From contig JAQXWO010000041.1 of the NCBI GenBank assembly GCA_029225485.1, positions 1-38,453 on the forward strand: DNA of 38,453 bases, read 5' to 3'. The notes beneath the pieces are model-generated. The model worked only from the letters and a program-made list of their open reading frames with translations, had not been told where the DNA came from and did not search any database. The position numbers were made by a program, and so were the translations under genes. Shown here one piece after another: positions 35,003 to 38,453 of the stretch (the first letter of the stretch is position 1; the number at the start of each line of letters is the position of its first letter). The DNA is from Lachnospiraceae bacterium. Its GTDB lineage: Bacteria; Bacillota; Clostridia; Lachnospirales; Lachnospiraceae.

Positions 35003-36865
35003 ATGATAGTATATTCTGGACTCAAAAGTGACTTTTTATCTGCAGTAGAGCAGGATTCGATTGCTGCAGAAATAGAAGAAGCAATCTATAGTAAAATGCA
35101 TAGAAGAACGGCTCAAAATGAGTTTCGGTCATGGGAAAATTCTTTGGAATATATGTATAAAGTTTTGAATGATCATGCAATTCCCGAGAACGCTGGAGTT
35201 GCTATCGAATATAATATTCCACAGACTTCAAAGAGAATCGATTTTATTATTTCTGGTTACGGGGAGAAGAAAGATCCCAATGTTGTCATTATCGAATTGA
35301 AGCAGTGGGATAAGGTAGAAGCGGTAGAAGGGCAGGATGCACTGGTTGAAACCTTTACTGGCGGGGGAATGCGCAAGGTTGTGCATCCGTCATATCAGGC
35401 ATGGTCATATGCAGCTATGATTTACGACTACAATCAGAATGTGCAGATGGGAAATATTATTCTTCATCCATGCGCATACATGCACAATTACAGAAAAAGT
35501 GATCCCGAGAAATTAGAACAGAATCAATATAAAGAATATGTGGAGGATGCACCGATTTTCGCAAGAGGGGAAGTATCAAAGCTTCGCGATTTTATTAAAA
35601 AGTCAGTGAAATCCGGTGATAATAAACAGCTTTTATATGACATTGATAATGGAAAAATCAAACCATCCAAAAGCTTACAGGATTCTATTAAAAGCATGCT
35701 TGAAGGAAATCAGGAATTCATCATGCTGGATGAACAAAAGGTTGTCTATGAGGAAATTCTGCAGAAATCTTTGCTGTGCATGACAGACCAAAAAAAGAGA
35801 ACTGTCATCGTAAAAGGCGGGCCGGGAACGGGAAAAACAGTAGTTGCGATCAACCTCCTTGCGAAACTCACAAATGAAGGTTTATTTGCACAATATACTT
35901 CGAAAAACAGTGCCCCCAGAAATGTTTATGCCAAAAAGCTGACGGGTCACAAAAAGAGCAGTATCAATAATATGTTTAAGAGTTCGGGCTCTTATGTAGA
36001 TGCCGAATCGAATATCGTCGATGTGATAATCTGTGATGAGGCACACAGATTAAATGATAAATCCGGAATGTTTCATAACCTGGGAGAGAATCAGATAAAG
36101 GAAATTATTCATGCAGGTCTGTGCAGTATATTCTTTATTGATGAGAGCCAGAGAGTAACTCTAAGCGATATAGGAACTGTTGTGGAAATACAGAAGTGGG
36201 CAGAGGAACTTGATTCAGAAGTGTCTGAAATGGAACTGGTTTCTCAATTCAGGTGTAATGGCTCGGATGGATATTTAGCATGGCTTGATGATGTTCTTGA
36301 AATCCGTGAAACTGCTAATTTCGATTTGAAAGATGTGGATTATGATATAAGAATTGTAGATTCACCGAATGAGGTAAGAAACCTTATTGTGGAACGTAAT
36401 AAAGCGCATAATCAGTCACGGATCCTGGCTGGATATTGTTGGGCATGGCTGAAAGAAGGGCAAAATAATACGGATGTTCATGATATCAAAATCGGAGATT
36501 TTGAAATGAGCTGGAATCTTGGCAATACTACGACCTTTGCGATAGACGAAAATTCGGTGAATGAAGTTGGATGTATCCACACTTCTCAAGGTCTGGAATT
36601 CGATTATGCAGGTGTTATTATTGGTGACGACATGCGGTATGAAAATGGTCATATAGTTACTGATTTTACAAAACGAGCGAAAACGGACCAATCCTTAAAG
36701 GGAATTAAGAAGTTATATAAAGAGAATCCTGAACTGGCTTTGAAAAAAGCAGATGAAATAATAAAGAATACATATCGCACACTGATGACAAGGGGTATGA
36801 AGGGCTGCTATGTGTATTGCACTGACAAAAAACTGGCAGATTATTTACGAAAATGCATGGAATAA
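35003..36865 (+). CDS. DUF2075-type ATPase/helicase with N-terminal PD-(D/E)XK-like nuclease motif
   Basis: N-terminal RIDFIISGYGEKKDPNVVIIELKQWD; Walker A VIVKGGPGTGKTVVAINLL; Walker B VDVIICDEAHRLND; CIHTSQGLEFDYAGVIIG; RTLMTRGMKGCYVYC. Confidence 0.88.
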   Translation: MIVYSGLKSDFLSAVEQDSIAAEIEEAIYSKMHRRTAQNEFRSWENSLEYMYKVLNDHAIPENAGVAIEYNIPQTSKRIDFIISGYGEKKDPNVVIIELKQWDKVEAVEGQDALVETFTGGGMRKVVHPSYQAWSYAAMIYDYNQNVQMGNIILHPCAYMHNYRKSDPEKLEQNQYKEYVEDAPIFARGEVSKLRDFIKKSVKSGDNKQLLYDIDNGKIKPSKSLQDSIKSMLEGNQEFIMLDEQKVVYEEILQKSLLCMTDQKKRTVIVKGGPGTGKTVVAINLLAKLTNEGLFAQYTSKNSAPRNVYAKKLTGHKKSSINNMFKSSGSYVDAESNIVDVIICDEAHRLNDKSGMFHNLGENQIKEIIHAGLCSIFFIDESQRVTLSDIGTVVEIQKWAEELDSEVSEMELVSQFRCNGSDGYLAWLDDVLEIRETANFDLKDVDYDIRIVDSPNEVRNLIVERNKAHNQSRILAGYCWAWLKEGQNNTDVHDIKIGDFEMSWNLGNTTTFAIDENSVNEVGCIHTSQGLEFDYAGVIIGDDMRYENGHIVTDFTKRAKTDQSLKGIKKLYKENPELALKKADEIIKNTYRTLMTRGMKGCYVYCTDKKLADYLRKCME

Positions 36866-36876
36866 AGGAGACACTT

Positions 36877-37197
36877 ATGAAACCAGAAACAATAGAACGA
36901 ATCAGAAAATTTACAGAAGACCGTGACTGGGATCAGTTCCATTCACCGGCGAATCTTGCAAAATCAATTGTAATCGAGGCGGCAGAATTATTGGAATGTT
37001 TTCAGTGGTCAGATGAAAATTTTGACCTGCAGCATGTCAAAGAAGAGCTTGCCGATGTCATGGTGTACACCCAGAATTTACTGGATAAGCTCGGGCTTGA
37101 TGCAGATGATATCATTCATATGAAAATGTCTCAGAACGAAGCAAAATATCCTGTGGATAAGGCAAAAGGGAAAGCTGATAAATACGACAGACTTTGA
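36877..37197 (+). CDS. MazG-like nucleotide pyrophosphohydrolase
   Basis: MKPETIERIRKFTEDRDWDQFHSPANLAKSIVIEAAELLECFQWSDENFD..VKEELADVMVYTQNLLDKLG; ATG at 36877 with RBS aaaggag (ORF start at 36853 overlaps the upstream gene). Confidence 0.92.
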   Translation: MKPETIERIRKFTEDRDWDQFHSPANLAKSIVIEAAELLECFQWSDENFDLQHVKEELADVMVYTQNLLDKLGLDADDIIHMKMSQNEAKYPVDKAKGKADKYDRL

Positions 37198-37221
37198 TGA
37201 GCAGATTATATCTGTTCCAGG

Positions 37222-38305
37222 TGTTGGGCAGTCAAGCAAGTATGAAATCTTATGAAGCTCTGGCTTCCGGATCCTTGACAATAGCAACTGTCGTTTCCCC
37301 ATAGGTTTTATCCGGATTCAGATATACTGCTTCGATGTCACTCCAGTCCCGTGTCTGGCGGCCGTTCCAGCGTTCTGGATGAGAAGCTTATGCGGCTTCA
37401 TAGACCTCATGACGTTTCCGGAGGATCTCATTGCTCTTTCCGTCATGACGTTGTGCCGGTGTGACAAATTTGATCCCGCTGTGATGGTGTTCAAAGCGGT
37501 ACCACTCGACGAAATGCCTGCACCAGATGCGCGCTTCTGTTACACTGTCAAATCCCTTCGGCTGATAGTTGGGACGATATTTCAATGTCTTGAATATCGA
37601 TTCCGAATACGGATTGTCATTGCTCACACGAGGACGGCTGTTTGATGGTGTTATGCCCGGTGCATACAGTGTTTCCAGCATGGTCGCTCCTTTCATGGGC
37701 GAACTATTATCGGAATGCAGCACCAGCGGCATGGTTGTCAGCCGCTTCTGTGCAATGCAGGCGCGTTTGATCAGTTCGCTTGCATGGTCTGCGGATTCCT
37801 CTTCCCCAGAGCCGCTGCTTCCGCAAGGGCTTTTTCCTTTCGCTGCAGTTCTTTTTCAAGCTTTTTGCGTTCCTTCTGGGAGTCTTTGAGTTCTCGGTTG
37901 AGTCGGGCAGCCTCCTTTGCGATCCCGCCATTTGCATTCATGCAGGCATCCTTCCAGGCTTTGATCTGCTCGACATACAGCCCCTTTTTGCGGGCATATT
38001 CAGCCAGCTCAGCCTCATTAAGGCTGGCGGTTTCTACAACGATCAAAAATTTATCCTGTGTGCTCCAGTCATCCGGAGATGCATCCGTGCCAGGAGCGGC
38101 GTATCCTTCCTCGCTTTATCGCGCCAGTTGCGAAGGGTCTGTTCAGAGAGACCTTCTTCTTTAGCGATCTTTGTGATGGATTCGTTGTTTGGCGGAAGCA
38201 TGGCTTCCTTGAATTCTGGACTGTAGTTCATGTGTAAAGCTCCTTCCTGTGGTAGTTCTATTCTACCACAAAAACTATTTCGCTTCACTGACAACTATCC
38301 TAACA
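37222..38305 (-). mobile_element. Degenerate IS3-family insertion sequence (ends tentative)
   Basis: Contains the transposase remnants; candidate ends TGTTGGGCAGTC (from 37222) and the complement of GACAACTATCCTAACA (ending 38305) show weak inverted similarity. Confidence 0.55.
37250..38231 (-). pseudogene. IS3-family transposase pseudogene (orfA HTH part plus 3' part of DDE integrase)
   Basis: orfA MNYSPEFKEAMLPPNNESITKIAKEEGLSEQTLRNWRDKARKD, frameshift into DDWSTQDKFLIVVETASLNEAELAEYARKKGLYVEQIKAWKDACMNANGG; deletion; then ESADHASELIKRACIAQKRLTTMPLVLHSDNSSPMKGATMLETLYAPG..SRPRVSNDNPYSESIFKTLKYRP..EVYEAA*ASHPERWNGRQTRDWSDIEAVYLNPDKT. Confidence 0.85.
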
Positions 38306-38360
38306 CACAGGGGCAGTGAGAATAGTTTATAGATTGTGTGTAAAAAATAGTTCTCTCATA

Positions 38361-38389
38361 TTGACAAAGGTCTATGCATCTGATAAACT
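38361..38389 (+). promoter_or_regulatory. Sigma-A promoter for the gene starting at 38424
   Basis: TTGACA (38361-38366), 17 bp spacer, TAAACT (38384-38389). Confidence 0.6.
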
Positions 38390-38390
38390 A

Positions 38391-38412
38391 CACATAGATA
38401 TAAATCTATGTG
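38391..38412. promoter_or_regulatory. Palindromic operator overlapping the predicted transcription start
   Basis: CACATAGAT-ATAA-ATCTATGTG, perfect 9-bp inverted repeat just after the -10. Confidence 0.6.
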
Positions 38413-38423
38413 AGGTGAAAAGC

Positions 38424-38453
38424 ATGACAAGAGAAGAGGTATCCCAGATCTGT
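38424..38453 (+). CDS. Partial CDS start MTREEVSQIC, runs off the window
   Basis: ATG after RBS gaggtg; open to window end. Confidence 0.55.
   Translation, partial: MTREEVSQIC

Noticed and set aside
1-38453. CRISPR arrays, tRNA or rRNA genes
   Set aside because: No regularly spaced direct repeats or recognisable tRNA/rRNA sequence seen by eye; a tRNAscan/CRISPR search would be decisive.

Overview
The window looks like chromosomal DNA from a low-to-moderate GC Firmicute, probably a gut Lachnospiraceae (inferred from protein character only). 1-6.3 kb: a truncated OppB/DppB-type permease, then housekeeping genes (YfcE-like phosphoesterase, THUMP/RlmL-like methyltransferase, papain-like surface protease, RdgB/HAM1, second phosphoesterase, ArsC/Spx-like protein, thioredoxin). 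6.4-8.1 kb: membrane GGDEF protein. 8.3-31.4 kb: carbohydrate-utilisation region with GH51, NCS2 permease, orphan AraC-type response regulator plus ABC exporter, AraC regulator, GH42, GH95, LuxR-type response regulator, GH5, 7TM histidine kinase, two sugar-binding proteins, two ABC permeases and a GH35/42-like enzyme. 31.6-33.1 kb: GNAT and an unusual NifX-like/Cys-His-rich/FKBP fusion. 33.1-38.3 kb: a mosaic of gene remnants (TipAS-like tail, DUF3427 helicase tail, internally deleted IS3 transposase) around an intact NUDIX - HD - PD-(D/E)XK/DUF2075 ATPase - MazG gene string that resembles an accessory or defence island. Strongest non-coding signals: three intergenic elements bounded by inverted repeats and filled with nested hairpins (10386-10571, 16486-16640, 21338-21475), a deletion scar of a histidine kinase fused to the start of an orphan response regulator (12346-12429), and a thioredoxin leader that can sequester its own Shine-Dalgarno. 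All family calls come from reading the sequence; no searches were run.
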